NCBI RefSeq assembly: GCF_000698575.1
Contig: NZ_JFHD01000018.1
Location: 62,001-126,000 of the forward strand
DNA length: 64,000 bases
Direction of reading: 5' to 3'
Source: Caballeronia zhejiangensis
GTDB lineage: Bacteria > Pseudomonadota > Gammaproteobacteria > Burkholderiales > Burkholderiaceae
Shown here: positions 16,599 to 27,100 of the stretch, piece by piece
Layout: the number at the start of each line of letters is the position of its first letter
Position numbering within the stretch: the stretch's first letter is position 1
Program-made: the position numbers and the translations under genes
Notes under the pieces: model-generated
What the model was told of the DNA's origin: nothing
Seen by the model: only the letters and a program-made list of their open reading frames with translations
Databases searched by the model: none

Positions 16599-18124
16599 GC
16601 CGCCTCCTGTTCGATGACCTTGTTCAGCGCGCCAAGCGTGGCAGTCTCGATGTGTTGTTCGATCGTGGTTTTGCTGCCGCTGTCGGCGTCCAGGTGATAG
16701 GCATCGATCGCATCAGCGACCTGTACAAAATCCAGACCGTGCTGACGCGCCAGTCGAACCCGCAGGCTCGGGTGCATACGGGCGTCGGTATTGCCTTCGA
16801 GACGTTGCATGCATTCGTGCAAAGTCGACAGGTGCGCCTGCACCGCCCGTACTCCTCCGGTCGCAAGCGGCTCGAAATGGTCCTGGTCGCACGCCGCACG
16901 ATAGATGGCTGACGTATCCATCCGGTCAGCCCGGATAACCTGCTTGATTTCAGGTGTTGTGACAACCGCCTCGAGTACGGCCACCTTGCCGACGACCCGC
17001 TCAGGTACGACCTCTGAGATATCGTCGCCGTACGGGATGCCGTTCGCATCGAGCCATTGCTGCTCATCGCGCGTCAGCCGGCGTTTCACCACCGGTCCCT
17101 CGTATTTGGTCAGGAGACGTTGCGCGACCACGAGTTTGAGATTCTGCGCGAGCCGGAATGCGTCCCGGCCCTTGTCCAGCGTGAGATCGAGCGCCCGGGA
17201 GAAGGTTTCAGCACTGTCGTTGGTGTGCAGCGTCGCGAGAACAATGTGACCTGTCTGCGAGGCCTGAAGTGCGATTTCCATCGTCTCCGCGTCGCGAATT
17301 TCGCCGATCAGGATGACGTCTGGGCCCGACCGAAGCATCGAGCGCAAGGCGCGCGGGAAGGTGATGTTTCCACCGATCTGCCGCTGTTTGATCGGGCCTA
17401 TGCCGCGCAGTGCGATCTCAACCGGGTCTTCCGCGGTATCAATCGCTCGCGTGCCGTCGTTCAGCACCGCTAGCATGGCGTTTAGCAGTGTGGTCTTTCC
17501 CGAGCCTGTCGGCCCGGTCACCAGGATGAGGCCACTCGGTTCGTTCAATGCACGCAGGATGATGCGGTACAGCGTGTAGGAAAGACCCAGCTCCTCCAGT
17601 TTCGGCGCGCGCTGAGAATCGAGCAGGCGGCTGATGAAAGCGAAGCCGTTGTATGTCCTCGTGTACTCGACCCGGATGTCCACCCGATAGGATGGATCGT
17701 CCTCGAACGGTTTTAGCCCATGCCGCGACGCGAAAGCAGACGGCAGCACGATGTCAAAACGCGTTGAAGCGATCTCTGGCGTCGTGGCCCCCTGCGACGT
17801 GCCAGTGAGCTGGAACATTTTGGTTTCCCAATGCCGCGCTTCCTTGCCTCGGGGTTCGAACTTGAAGTTCACCATGCCGCCTGGCAGTCTCACGTGCACA
17901 TGAACCGTCGGCGAGTCCCGGTGCCCTCGCCCTTCAATGTGGACGTCTTCGGCCTTACTGATAATCGCCCACACGAAAAGATTGCGAATGGCGAGTTCGA
18001 TGGGCGCCTGCTCACTGCTGCCCTCGCGGATCATCATGACGCTCCGGCGTTCTTCCTCAGTCAGGTCGTCCAATCCGTCGACTTCAGGTATCTCTTCCAG
18101 CAGCATCCCGTTTCTAATTTGCAT
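16595..18124 (-). CDS. GspE/PilT-family secretion ATPase
   Basis: 509 residues. Walker A GPTGSGKT at 204-211, an Asp-box region, Walker B ILIGEIRD at 271-278 and a His-box (GHIVLATLHTNDSAE) define the type II/IV secretion and pilus ATPase superfamily. The N-terminal 180 residues resemble the sensor/PAS-like domain of PilT/VirB11 relatives. It would power pilus assembly, retraction or transfer at the inner membrane. It is coupled to the DsbA-like gene and divergent from the exported-protein operon. Such an ATPase beside a TraN-like gene is unusual, as F-type systems lack VirB11. Confidence 0.82.
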   Translation of the reverse strand: MQIRNGMLLEEIPEVDGLDDLTEEERRSVMMIREGSSEQAPIELAIRNLFVWAIISKAEDVHIEGRGHRDSPTVHVHVRLPGGMVNFKFEPRGKEARHWETKMFQLTGTSQGATTPEIASTRFDIVLPSAFASRHGLKPFEDDPSYRVDIRVEYTRTYNGFAFISRLLDSQRAPKLEELGLSYTLYRIILRALNEPSGLILVTGPTGSGKTTLLNAMLAVLNDGTRAIDTAEDPVEIALRGIGPIKQRQIGGNITFPRALRSMLRSGPDVILIGEIRDAETMEIALQASQTGHIVLATLHTNDSAETFSRALDLTLDKGRDAFRLAQNLKLVVAQRLLTKYEGPVVKRRLTRDEQQWLDANGIPYGDDISEVVPERVVGKVAVLEAVVTTPEIKQVIRADRMDTSAIYRAACDQDHFEPLATGGVRAVQAHLSTLHECMQRLEGNTDARMHPSLRVRLARQHGLDFVQVADAIDAYHLDADSGSKTTIEQHIETATLGALNKVIEQEAA

Positions 18125-18194
18125 CGCTCGTTACCCCGTTGAGGTCTCTGCGCTGGACCATCTGTTGCGTACCCGCCGAGTCGCAGATTTAAAT

Positions 18195-18223
18195 TTGAGT
18201 CCGCACGATAACTGATTATAATT
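18195..18223 (+). promoter_or_regulatory. promoter for the TraN operon with a motif shared with oriT
   Basis: TTGAGT (18195-18200), 16 bp, TATAAT (18217-18222). The stretch AACTGATTATAATT (18210-18223) recurs identically at 31030-31043 beside the candidate oriT, suggesting shared control of transfer genes. The short palindromic core also reads TATAAT on the other strand, so it could serve the divergent ATPase gene. Confidence 0.5.
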
Positions 18224-18250
18224 AAGGTAACCTGCCCTCTCAATAGAACG

Positions 18251-19438
18251 ATGCAGAACAAAGTTACGACCACACGGGGATGTCTCTCATTGTTTTCTGC
18301 TGCCTGTCTGGCCGCGCTGTTGCCTGGCTATTCGGCTGCTCAGATGCAGCCAACGACGCCTGAGAGCGTCAAGGGCTTCGCCGAGTCAACATTCAATTCG
18401 CCCGTCTTCAGCCAGCTCCAGTCGAACTTCCAGCGTCAAAACAGATCCGTGATCGACAGCGTGAATGACGCCGCGGTCGCACAGGCAAAAGCAATGCTGC
18501 CCAAGGCGAAGGTCCTGGGTGAGCGACTGAAATATGGAAACCACGCGGTCGTTAGCAACGACGGCGAGACGATGATCGCGTGGATGATCCAACTGACGAG
18601 CGCGTCGCCGGCGGAGCGCACGGATCTGCTTGGCAAGCTCGCGGCGTTGGCGGATCAGAACATCCCCGAAGCGTTGACGTTCGAGGGCTTCGCTGCTGAA
18701 TATGGCCTGTTCGGGAATCCACAGAATGTCTCTCGCGCGCTACAGCTATATCAGGCAGCGGCCGCCCGCAATTATCAGCCAGCGATCTATAACCTCGCTG
18801 TCGCGTCGGCCTATGGAAAACTCGGGTCCCGCGCAGATTTCAATAACGCGCTTGGCTATATCGCGCGCGCCTCGTCCATCAGCCCGGACGCTTCCTATCG
18901 TGTGTGCGGGTTTGGTGCATTCCTCAGCTATCGGGTTGGCGATCGCGCGCAGGCGGCTCGTTACGCACAGTCATGCTGGTCCAGTCTGGCCGGCATTCCA
19001 AAGGCACTCTACGACGACCGCGTAACCCTGCCACAACGCGTGACCCTTCTACGCGAATCGATCGTCGCAGGCATTGACGACGGCTATCCCCTGCTCGCAA
19101 AAGTGACGCATGACGCGGGAGCCGATCCCCAATACCTTGCCTGCAAGTACATGCTGGTCGATCGCTACCGTCACAATCTCGATGGCAATACCCTGCGCGA
19201 CGACGCGATCAGTTGCTACCGCCAGACCGGCAATATTGCGGCAGACCCTAAAGAGGCCCTGATCCGCTACAACACCGTAGTGCCTGGAATCGTCGGCTTT
19301 GTCCCTACCGAGATCCGCTCACTGGAAAAGGAGCGCGCATCCAACCATTTCCACTATGCGTGGAGCGTTCCTTACCTCCCCTTCCGGCAACAGGACGTTG
19401 ACCAGTTCGCCCCATTTGTCAGCCATACAAGGCAATAA
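18251..19438 (+). CDS. exported Sel1-like repeat protein
   Basis: 395 residues with a signal peptide (LAALLPGYSAAQ). Residues about 135-215 read like Sel1/TPR helix pairs (ALTFEGFAAEYGLFGNPQ, SRALQLYQAAAARNYQPA, FNNALGYIARASSI). First gene of a tight rightward operon that leads to the TraN-like gene, so it is probably a periplasmic component or assembly factor of the mating apparatus. I do not recognise the specific family. Confidence 0.6.
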   Translation: MQNKVTTTRGCLSLFSAACLAALLPGYSAAQMQPTTPESVKGFAESTFNSPVFSQLQSNFQRQNRSVIDSVNDAAVAQAKAMLPKAKVLGERLKYGNHAVVSNDGETMIAWMIQLTSASPAERTDLLGKLAALADQNIPEALTFEGFAAEYGLFGNPQNVSRALQLYQAAAARNYQPAIYNLAVASAYGKLGSRADFNNALGYIARASSISPDASYRVCGFGAFLSYRVGDRAQAARYAQSCWSSLAGIPKALYDDRVTLPQRVTLLRESIVAGIDDGYPLLAKVTHDAGADPQYLACKYMLVDRYRHNLDGNTLRDDAISCYRQTGNIAADPKEALIRYNTVVPGIVGFVPTEIRSLEKERASNHFHYAWSVPYLPFRQQDVDQFAPFVSHTRQ

Positions 19439-19450
19439 GGAAAAGAACCC

Positions 19451-19999
19451 ATGAGGCTGTCACTCCCGGCTTGGTCCCTATGCGCGTTCGTGGTGATGAT
19501 TTCCACCTTGGCTCGTGCAGACGAAGGACCGTCAAGCGTATTTACGCAGGCGCTTTCGAACGGCTCGGCCAGCGCGCCCCTGTCCGACGACGGCAACTTT
19601 GGCAAAGCCGTCGTCGCCATCAAGAAGCGAACCGGCGACAGCGGCCCCGTCGTTGTTTACGCGCAGCGCATTACCCGCTTCACGCAACAGCCGCTTTGTG
19701 GACGTGTCGGGTTCATCATCGGGCAGCCGAGCGCGAAAGTGATGTACTCCGATATGTCGGGGCAGTTCAACATCTGTGAAGACGGCGAGCCGCCTTTGCG
19801 CATGTGCAAGGGGCACCCCGACAAACTCGTCCCCTACAACAGCGTGTGCGCCGATGCGTCCACGCCAGTTGACACACCTGAAGTCGCTGCCGCGATTCAA
19901 GGTGCCGTCGCCGCTGGCGGCATGACCCCGGAACAGGCCGCCAAAGCGGTTAGAAGCGCCACGCCCGACGCACCCGCAGCAAAGGGGAGCCGTCAATGA
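19451..19999 (+). CDS. exported protein of unknown function, transfer operon
   Basis: 182 residues with an N-terminal signal sequence (LCAFVVMISTLARADE) and AAGGA before the ATG. The middle has a beta-rich look (RVGFIIGQPSAKVMYSD) with four cysteines (CGRVGF, NICEDGE, RMCKGH, SVCADA) suited to periplasmic disulfides. Stop and next start overlap (ATGA). No family recognised; its role in mating-pair formation is inferred from the operon. Confidence 0.55.
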   Translation: MRLSLPAWSLCAFVVMISTLARADEGPSSVFTQALSNGSASAPLSDDGNFGKAVVAIKKRTGDSGPVVVYAQRITRFTQQPLCGRVGFIIGQPSAKVMYSDMSGQFNICEDGEPPLRMCKGHPDKLVPYNSVCADASTPVDTPEVAAAIQGAVAAGGMTPEQAAKAVRSATPDAPAAKGSRQ

Positions 20000-21273
20000 A
20001 GCGCGTTATCGCCGTCCTCCTTCTCGCCTGCGGCGTTACGGCTGCTTATGCGCAAAGTGCCTCAGACGTGGCGAATGGCACAGCCTTCGCGAACTCGATC
20101 AAGCCGACTTCTCCTTCGCAGATCGTCAATCCGACCGGGGTAAGTTCGAGCACTTGGGGCAACCAGACTGGCGTATCTTCGTCGGTCCCAACAGGCCTCG
20201 GTGGCTTTTCGAATCCAAACACTGCATCGGATTCGTTGAACGCTGCGAAGAATTCAAATCTGACGGCGTTCGGACGCCAGGCTGAGTCGTACTGCGCCAG
20301 CTATACCCCCGGAAGTGACCCGTACCAGAACCAGTACTGTGCCGCCGTCAATTTCCTGAATGAACAGTGCATGACGCCGACCGGGAACCAGAAGTCAGTG
20401 CTTGGCGCGACTTCGACTCAGTTTGGCTCGTCCGCCAACTGCGCGGGCACCTACGGCGCTGGTCAAGGACAGTACAACTACGGCAATGAAGTGACGTCGT
20501 CGGACCCGATCTTTCAGGTGATAGGCAACCTGGGAAACACAGCCACGGACACGCTCACGCAAACGTGTACCTCTGACACCGTCGTTACCCAGCCCGCGCA
20601 ATATGCGTACAACACCTGCACGGTGTCGACCGACGAAGAAGAAAACGCCTGCTCGCAGTATCTGAGCGCGAAGATCGTCAACACGATCAATCAGGCCATT
20701 TCAACCGAAAGCTGTCCGGGAGGCGGGAGTCTCGTCAATGGCGCTTGTCAAAACCAGTACACCTATGCGCCGACCATCACCTGTCCGGCCGGGTACATTC
20801 AGTCAGGCGCTAATCAATGTGTCCAGACCAACACGCTTGCGGCCTCGATGACCTGCCCGAGTGATACGACGCCCATGACGATCTCGGGCAACAACACGTG
20901 CATGAAGCAGTTCTCAGACGTGACCGCTTACCCTCCGACTTATGAGGGGATGGATCTCGTGACCTGTTACGCGGGGACGTGCTGGTTCCTCCCGCTCAAA
21001 TCATGTCCGAGCGGATACTCGTGGGATGGCGCCCAGTGTATCCAGACCATCACCGTGGGCGCTCAGTACAACTGTCCGAGCGGCGGCTCGGTGCAGGGCC
21101 AGTCATGCGTATCGGTCACGCAAACGGCACCCACGATCACGTATAGCTGCCCATCTGGCCAGTCGCTCACTGGAACCAACTGCGTCAAGCAGACGGTTAC
21201 CACGACGTGGACGGATACATGTGGCGTCTACGAACAGAGCGCCGGTTCGTCGCTCGCCACACCTACGAATTGA
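19996..21273 (+). CDS. exported Cys-rich repeat protein, TraN-associated
   Basis: 425 residues with a signal peptide (LLLACGVTAAYAQ). From about residue 240 there are repeated units of the form C-P-x-G-x(4-6)-C: CPGGGSLVNGAC, CPAGYIQSGANQC, CPSGYSWDGAQC, CPSGGSVQGQSC, CPSGQSLTGTNC. This resembles the Cys-rich central part of F-type TraN. The TraN C-terminal signature is in the next gene, so the TraN functions may be split over two secreted proteins. Likely surface exposed; disulfide formation would need a Dsb system. Confidence 0.55.
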   Translation: MKRVIAVLLLACGVTAAYAQSASDVANGTAFANSIKPTSPSQIVNPTGVSSSTWGNQTGVSSSVPTGLGGFSNPNTASDSLNAAKNSNLTAFGRQAESYCASYTPGSDPYQNQYCAAVNFLNEQCMTPTGNQKSVLGATSTQFGSSANCAGTYGAGQGQYNYGNEVTSSDPIFQVIGNLGNTATDTLTQTCTSDTVVTQPAQYAYNTCTVSTDEEENACSQYLSAKIVNTINQAISTESCPGGGSLVNGACQNQYTYAPTITCPAGYIQSGANQCVQTNTLAASMTCPSDTTPMTISGNNTCMKQFSDVTAYPPTYEGMDLVTCYAGTCWFLPLKSCPSGYSWDGAQCIQTITVGAQYNCPSGGSVQGQSCVSVTQTAPTITYSCPSGQSLTGTNCVKQTVTTTWTDTCGVYEQSAGSSLATPTN

Positions 21274-21281
21274 GAAGGCAC

Positions 21282-22700
21282 ATGACAAACTTCTCCCGCT
21301 TCCTACGGCAGGTCATTGCGCTTCTGCTGTTCACGTTCGCCTGCAACGTTCCCGTCGCCTTCGCACAAACCTACGGAGCGGGAGCATGTTCGCTTGTACC
21401 TGGCTCGCAGACATGCATCGACACCACGCCGTGCAAGACAGATTCGAACGGCCAGCAGGTTTGCCTGTCGAACGCCTCTCTGCCGTCTGGCGCACTCCAG
21501 GTGCCATACAGCTGCTGGCAGTATTCGTACAACTACGCGTGCACAGGAACAACAACCGATACCTGCGGGCAGTATCGTAGCGACCCGGCGTGCGGCGTTG
21601 TCTCAAGCGTTTGTAATGACACGATCGCCGAAACCGGCAAGTGCGATCAGTGGACGTATACGTATAAATGCCAGACCCAGGCGCAACAGACGGCACAGAA
21701 CCTGAACTGCACGAGTGGCCTCTTTAACGACGGTGGGTTCCCGACCCCGCCTAACAATAACGACTCGTTCATCAAGGGTGCGCTGGGGCTCGAGATTCTT
21801 GGCGAGGGGCAAACCTATACGGACGGCAACACCATTTTCAAGGGCGTTGCCGAAAGCTGCCGCAAGGGCTACGAAGGCATCCAGAACTGCTGCAAGAGCT
21901 CGCCCGGAGCGACGTCGAACAACGTAGCGATGTCTACAGCGGTCGGCGCCGCAGGGTCGCTTGTGAAGTATGCAGGCGAGAAGGCGATCGACCTCGCTTC
22001 GCCTTACGTGTTCGATGCCATGTACACGAACGGCATCTTCACGAACGCACTGACGGAGAATTTCACGACTGCGTTTTCGCTTGATGCAGCAAACGGCGGC
22101 GGCAACCTCGGCACGAACCTCGCAGCCAATGGCTTCTCGGTCGGCGCGTTCGGCTTCACGGCTGGCTGGGGTTCGATGGGGGCCGGCCTCTTCGGCGGCA
22201 ATATCGAACTCGCGACATTCGGATCTAACGGTTATCTCGCGTTCAACCCGTATGTCTTCGCCGCAATGGTCGCGATACAGGTGATCACGTCGCTTTCAAA
22301 GTGCTCGCAGGCAGAACAGTTGCTCGCACTACACAAGGGCGCGGACCTCAGCACGTTTATCGACGAGACATGTTCAAAGAAGGTGTTGGGCGCTTGCGTG
22401 CAGTACGTCGACAACTATTGTTCGTTCAACTCGCTGCTCGCCAAAATCATCAACATACAGGGTAAGACCCAGCTCGGCTTGCCGCTGGAAGGTTGTGGTG
22501 GCTTGACGCCAGCCCAGGTCAGTGCGATTGACTTCACAAAGATCGACTTCAGCGAATTCACCGCACAGATGGAGCAGCAGGCGCTGGCGAACGTGCCGAA
22601 AAACATCCCGGGCAACTACAACACGATCGAGCAGAACAGCAAGAGCGGCACCGTGCAATCCAGTAGCAACCCGGTCCTACCCACTTACTCAACCAAATAG
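21282..22700 (+). CDS. traN: TraN-like mating-pair stabilisation protein
   Basis: 472 residues. The ATG at 21282 has GAGAAGG upstream and gives a clean signal peptide (ALLLFTFACNVPVAFAQ); the longer in-frame start overlaps the previous gene. The C-terminal 100 residues show the TraN hallmark: CSKKVLGACVQYVDNYC, then FNSLLAKIINIQGKTQLG, CGGLTPAQ and IDFTKIDFSEF. TraN is an outer-membrane protein that holds donor and recipient together. An N-terminal run of paired cysteines lies before residue 150. Shorter than F TraN (about 600). Confidence 0.8.
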   Translation: MTNFSRFLRQVIALLLFTFACNVPVAFAQTYGAGACSLVPGSQTCIDTTPCKTDSNGQQVCLSNASLPSGALQVPYSCWQYSYNYACTGTTTDTCGQYRSDPACGVVSSVCNDTIAETGKCDQWTYTYKCQTQAQQTAQNLNCTSGLFNDGGFPTPPNNNDSFIKGALGLEILGEGQTYTDGNTIFKGVAESCRKGYEGIQNCCKSSPGATSNNVAMSTAVGAAGSLVKYAGEKAIDLASPYVFDAMYTNGIFTNALTENFTTAFSLDAANGGGNLGTNLAANGFSVGAFGFTAGWGSMGAGLFGGNIELATFGSNGYLAFNPYVFAAMVAIQVITSLSKCSQAEQLLALHKGADLSTFIDETCSKKVLGACVQYVDNYCSFNSLLAKIINIQGKTQLGLPLEGCGGLTPAQVSAIDFTKIDFSEFTAQMEQQALANVPKNIPGNYNTIEQNSKSGTVQSSSNPVLPTYSTK

Positions 22701-22708
22701 AGCCGAAC

Positions 22709-23044
22709 ATGGACACCCGTAAACCGGTCATCACCAAGATCTTTACCGCGCTCGGCGCAGTCGCATTGGTAGCGTCGCTCGCCTTTTCCGGCGTTACTTA
22801 TCTTTCCAAGCGCTCGCTTGAAGTGCAGAACAAACAGCAGGCCGACAAGCTGACAAAGCTCGACGCGCAGGTCAAGACGCTGGACAAGCAGTACCGGGAC
22901 GACGAGACGAAGCTCGCCTCACTGAGCGACCAGCTCGCGAAGCTGCTTCCTGAAAACAGCAGCCTGAAAGACAATGTCGGCGCTTTTGCCGAACAGGCGG
23001 CGGCATGCGAGAAGATCCGCCAAACGCTCAAACTCGGAGTCTGA
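22709..23044 (+). CDS. small membrane-anchored coiled-coil protein
   Basis: 111 residues. One N-terminal membrane segment (IFTALGAVALVASLAFSGV) is followed by an uninterrupted heptad-like coiled coil (LEVQNKQQADKLTKLDAQV onward) to about residue 90. The membrane-plus-coiled-coil plan recalls phage spanin or F-type TrbI-like accessory proteins, without a specific match. It lies 8 nt after the TraN stop in the same operon. Confidence 0.55.
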   Translation: MDTRKPVITKIFTALGAVALVASLAFSGVTYLSKRSLEVQNKQQADKLTKLDAQVKTLDKQYRDDETKLASLSDQLAKLLPENSSLKDNVGAFAEQAAACEKIRQTLKLGV

Positions 23045-23048
23045 CTCA

Positions 23049-23957
23049 ATGAAAAGGATGCTCAAAGCGCTTGTGCTCGCCACGGCGGCGGCCGGCGCGC
23101 CGCTCTGTAGCATGGCACAGCCGGTTGAACTCGATACTGACGCCGCCCATGTCATCGTCGTGCGGCCGGTCGATTCCTGGTCTGGCGACACCTCCGTGCA
23201 GCAGGACACGCTTGACGCAATCCGTGACCGTCAGGTCTCGTACGACATCATGCTGGACGGCACGCGCTACCGCGGAAGCCCACTGGTGCTTCAAGGCGTC
23301 AGCGACAATCCGGTGACGCTTGGAGCCCAGGCTGCACTGGCGGCACAGAAGACAACGCTGGTCCGCAAGTCTGCATATCTCTTCCACGTGGGGGACGCGA
23401 CGACGCTCGCGCCCGACGACTACCCGAAGTTCGCCAAGGCGCAGCTCGATTACCGGCAACTGTTCGTACGTCGCGAGGGTGATCCCCGCTCGTTGCCCGC
23501 ACGTGTGAGGGTCCGCAACATTGCGGGCGACGCATTGTCGATCGGTGCGCTCTTCATTCCGGTGCCTGGGCTCGGCACGGCAGCCGGCGCTCAGGTCATG
23601 GCGAATTCAGGTATTGCCGAGGATCTTGGCAATGTACCCCGGCCCGCACGCGCCGCATTGATCCCTGCTGTCCTGCCGGCGCTCGACACGAGTGCATACC
23701 GGCAGATCGACGTACGGCGCGTGGATTTCAGGCCCGACACTCCGGGCGAAATTGTGATCGCCTACAAGACAGAAAAAACGCCGCAGGCCGAACAGGATGC
23801 CCTCGTGAAAGCGATCGTCGCGCTCGCGGCGGCCGATACCACAGCCGATGCGGTGGATGCCGCACGGCAGACAGATTTCAAGGAGCGCGTCGCGATTTGG
23901 GACGCATGTGTAGCTGACGGTAAATGCCAAAAGGAGGCATCGAATGACAAGCAGTGA
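23049..23957 (+). CDS. exported protein of unknown function, transfer operon
   Basis: 302 residues with a signal peptide (MKRMLKALVLATAAAGAPLCSMAQ). The rest is soluble, with a beta-rich central part and a C-terminal helical region (AEQDALVKAIVALAAADTT). The ATG at 23049 is 5 nt after the previous stop; the longer in-frame form overlaps that gene and lacks a signal peptide at its N-terminus. No family recognised. Confidence 0.55.
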   Translation: MKRMLKALVLATAAAGAPLCSMAQPVELDTDAAHVIVVRPVDSWSGDTSVQQDTLDAIRDRQVSYDIMLDGTRYRGSPLVLQGVSDNPVTLGAQAALAAQKTTLVRKSAYLFHVGDATTLAPDDYPKFAKAQLDYRQLFVRREGDPRSLPARVRVRNIAGDALSIGALFIPVPGLGTAAGAQVMANSGIAEDLGNVPRPARAALIPAVLPALDTSAYRQIDVRRVDFRPDTPGEIVIAYKTEKTPQAEQDALVKAIVALAAADTTADAVDAARQTDFKERVAIWDACVADGKCQKEASNDKQ

Positions 23958-24072
23958 GGCAAAGAAGGAAACTTTCGGCCAGAAGATGGCAAAGAAAAAC
24001 AGCTGGATTACCTGGGTGGCCTTTGCCGCCATCGCGGTAGCCGCGATCATCTCTCTGGCTCAGCACGCGTAG
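23944..24072 (+). CDS. 42-residue single-pass membrane protein
   Basis: A short frame overlapping the previous gene by 14 nt. A basic N-terminus (SSEAKKETFGQKMAKKNS) is followed by one membrane helix (WVAFAAIAVAAIISLA). GGAGG precedes the ATG. Last gene before the bidirectional terminator. Small single-pass proteins are common accessory parts of secretion and pilus systems; the function here is unknown. Confidence 0.5.
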   Translation: MTSSEAKKETFGQKMAKKNSWITWVAFAAIAVAAIISLAQHA

Positions 24073-24086
24073 TGCGACGCCAAGTG

Positions 24087-24125
24087 AAAACGGCCCGCCT
24101 TGTCTAAGGCGGGCCGTTTTCTTTT
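24087..24125. terminator. bidirectional terminator between convergent operons
   Basis: AAAACGGCCCGCCTT and AAGGCGGGCCGTTTT arms with a short loop, A-run on one side and T-run on the other. It ends both the rightward TraN operon and the leftward relaxase operon. Confidence 0.92.
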
Positions 24126-24149
24126 GCGCGAGCGTATGGCTGCAGTCTG

Positions 24150-27100
24150 TCAGAGTTCCAGCACCTTCCCCTTCTCCTGTCCCTGCCGCTTGTCCTGGTC
24201 CGTCTGGCGTTCTGGCTGCGCGTGCGCATCGACCTCCCGCACCTGCTCCTTCGTCGCTGATCGGTCGCGCTTGTTTGTCTGCTTTTGCGCCGCGTTTGCT
24301 TGCTGCGACGTCGCCGCGTTGCGCGTAGCTGCCTCAAACTCGACGGCCGTTGTTTTACCGACCTCCTTGCCCGCGTTACGCAACATACCGTCGCGGTCTT
24401 CTGTGACGATCTCTGTATTGTCCCGTGCGCGCGATGCCGCGACGTAGGCAGCTTCGCGATTGAAAACCTTGGCACCCGTCACGCTGACAGCGATGATTTC
24501 GCGATCATTCGTCGCGCCCTGCTCCTTGTACGAGGTGTGCGCGTACGCGTGGTCGACGAACCGTATGTCGTCGTTCTTCAGATACGACTCTTTGCCGGTC
24601 CGCGTCCAGCGGACCTTTGCTCCCTGTTCGTCGATTTCGGTGATGACGCCGGGCGTGCCATTGTCGATCCGCTGCAGTTCCTGCGCTGGCAGGCGAATGA
24701 TCGCGCGCGTCTCGATGCGATCGCCCACAGAGAACTTCCGGCCTTCCAGCACCGCAGGCGAGAAATAGTCCTGGCGCTGCGGATTGATCTCGATAGCTTT
24801 TCCCTGGGCGTTCACGGCGTGGATGCGATTCTTCTCGATGTCATACGATTTCACGTGCAGCACGTCGCCATTTTCGACACCGATTTCGCGATAGGTCTTG
24901 CGGTAAACGAGCACGTTCACCTTTTTCTCGCGCAACATGACGGCGTACCGCTGCTCCGCACCGGTCATCTTCGGATCGTCGAGATGTGGCTTGTGAAAAT
25001 CCTGACCCGACACAAGCCCGTTTTCGGCAAGCTTCGCGTGGACAGCCTCGTTGATTGCTTTCCGGTCGCGGTTGGTAATCGCGACAACGCCAATCTTCGG
25101 ATTTTCGACGCCGCGCGCTTCGAGCGCTTGCAGGTTCTCGAAATAGCGTTCGGCGACGGTCGTGGCCAGCTTGCCCTGGTCCACGGTCACGGTATCCAGC
25201 ATCTCCACGGCCCGGCTGTAGTTTCCCGCCTTCATTTCGAGCAAGGCCTGTTGCGTGGGCGCAGTCGCATCGACGAAACGCCGCGTCTCCTCAAGCACCG
25301 AAACATTCATACCGGCGTTCTGAGCCTGCTCAAACGCGCGGCCGGCCGCCACGCTCCCATGCTGCTTGATGTCGCCCTGAAACACGACACGCGCGCCGAT
25401 CTCTCGCGCGAGGTTAGAGATCTTCTCGGTGTCGAATGCACCGGTCAGCGACGACTCGTCCATCACGATCAGGGTCTTCTTGCCCTCAATGTTGCCGTAT
25501 CTGCGAAGGTTGGCCAGCTCAGCCTGTTTGACCAGCAGCTCGCGCTGCAACTCGGCTCCGGGCCCCGGCCGCGTCTCGTAGAGCGTGTTCCGTGCAGCAA
25601 TGGCCTCGACCGTTCCTACCTGTCCGAATGTCGAGAGTCTGCGTCCAAGCGATGCGGCAAGATCAAATGCGCCTGACTGAATACGCGCGCCGAAGGTCTC
25701 GCGCTCCTTCACTGCTTCGCCGGGCTGGGTCCGATGCCGCGCTGCAATGTCAGTCAGCACCGCGCCGATGGCGTTGCGCAGATTGTCGGGCGACTTGAAG
25801 ACCTCCCCTCGCTGATGATCGAACGAATAACGGCTGGTGCCGAAATCGATATCGCTGCCTTTGACTGTCAGCCGGCGTGATTCCATACGCAGTGCGCCGG
25901 TATCCCGGATGTTCTCGCGCTTGTCCAGCGCGTCGCGCAGCTCCCCCAGGCGTGACTCGATCGTACGGATCTGCGTATCGCGCGCGGCGAAATAGGCAGC
26001 AACCGTGCTGCTCTTCATTCCGCTCGAGGCCTCCAGTTCTTTCGCTGCCGCCGCCGACGTCGCCACGCCAATGACGTCCCATCCCTTTGCCAGCGCCACG
26101 TCGTTGACCATTGCCAGCGCAGCAGTCTTGCCCGTTCCTGCCTCGCCCTGGATGCCCTGAAACGAGTCTGGATGCATGAGCACGTTCCGCGCCGCGTTGA
26201 TCTGCTCGCCAGAAAGCTTGAATGGTTTGCCGGTCTTCTGTTCCTTCTTCTGCTCGAAAGCTTTGAGCGCAGCGTCGAACTCGGACTCGTTGCCCAGGAT
26301 GATGTTTCCGCCGTCTCGCCCCGACTGGATGTTTTCGGCGAGTCGCATCTCACTATCGATCGCGCGGTGCGTCGTGTACAACAGTCTGCCGTCGTCGGTC
26401 GTGCCACGCTCGACCAGCATGTGATTGTCGATATGTCGCTGCACGGCTGCATCGACGTCGTCGATCATCCCGCGGCTAAATTTGACCGCTGCGATTTCGA
26501 GATCGGCCAGCTCGAACGACTGCTCTCGTTCAGTAAGGTGTTCGATGGCCCATGACACAGCGCGCATGGCGCCCAGGCTTGGCTCGCCCTCGACGCCCTC
26601 CCGGCCGCGCGACGAGCGCTGTGCATTGGCCGCCTCAGTGCCGTCTGTGGCGTCCCGACTTACCGACTGTTCGCTTCCATCCCGTCCGATATCCGCGCGC
26701 GGTCGATCCACGCCTGCGCCGCGGTCATGTGTCAACGGTGGCGTACGGTCCCGCGCAGACTGAACAATAGCCTCGACGTCCAGACCGGCCTTTCGCGCCG
26801 TCTCCTGCCAGATTTCCTGCAGCACCTCGCGCGGATGCTCCTGCTTGGCCGCCCGGCTGTCCAGCTTCGCAATTCGGCGAGCGTCGAAGCTCGCCTCGCC
26901 CGGATCTATGCCGCGCTTGAGCAACGCATCGCGTACCTGCGTCGCACGTGTGCTGTATGTGTCGACGTGTTCTCTGGTAAAGCCCTTGATCTCGAAGTCC
27001 ACGCCGTTGGTGGCGTATTCCAGCTCGTACCCCAAGGTCTTCAAGGCGCCCGCAAGTTCGGCCTTGTAGATCACGTCGCCCTGCGCGCGCAGATTGTGCA

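Noticed and set aside
24285..25676. Long rightward open frame opposite the relaxase gene
   Set aside because: Antisense of a conserved helicase domain, no recognisable protein and no ribosome site.
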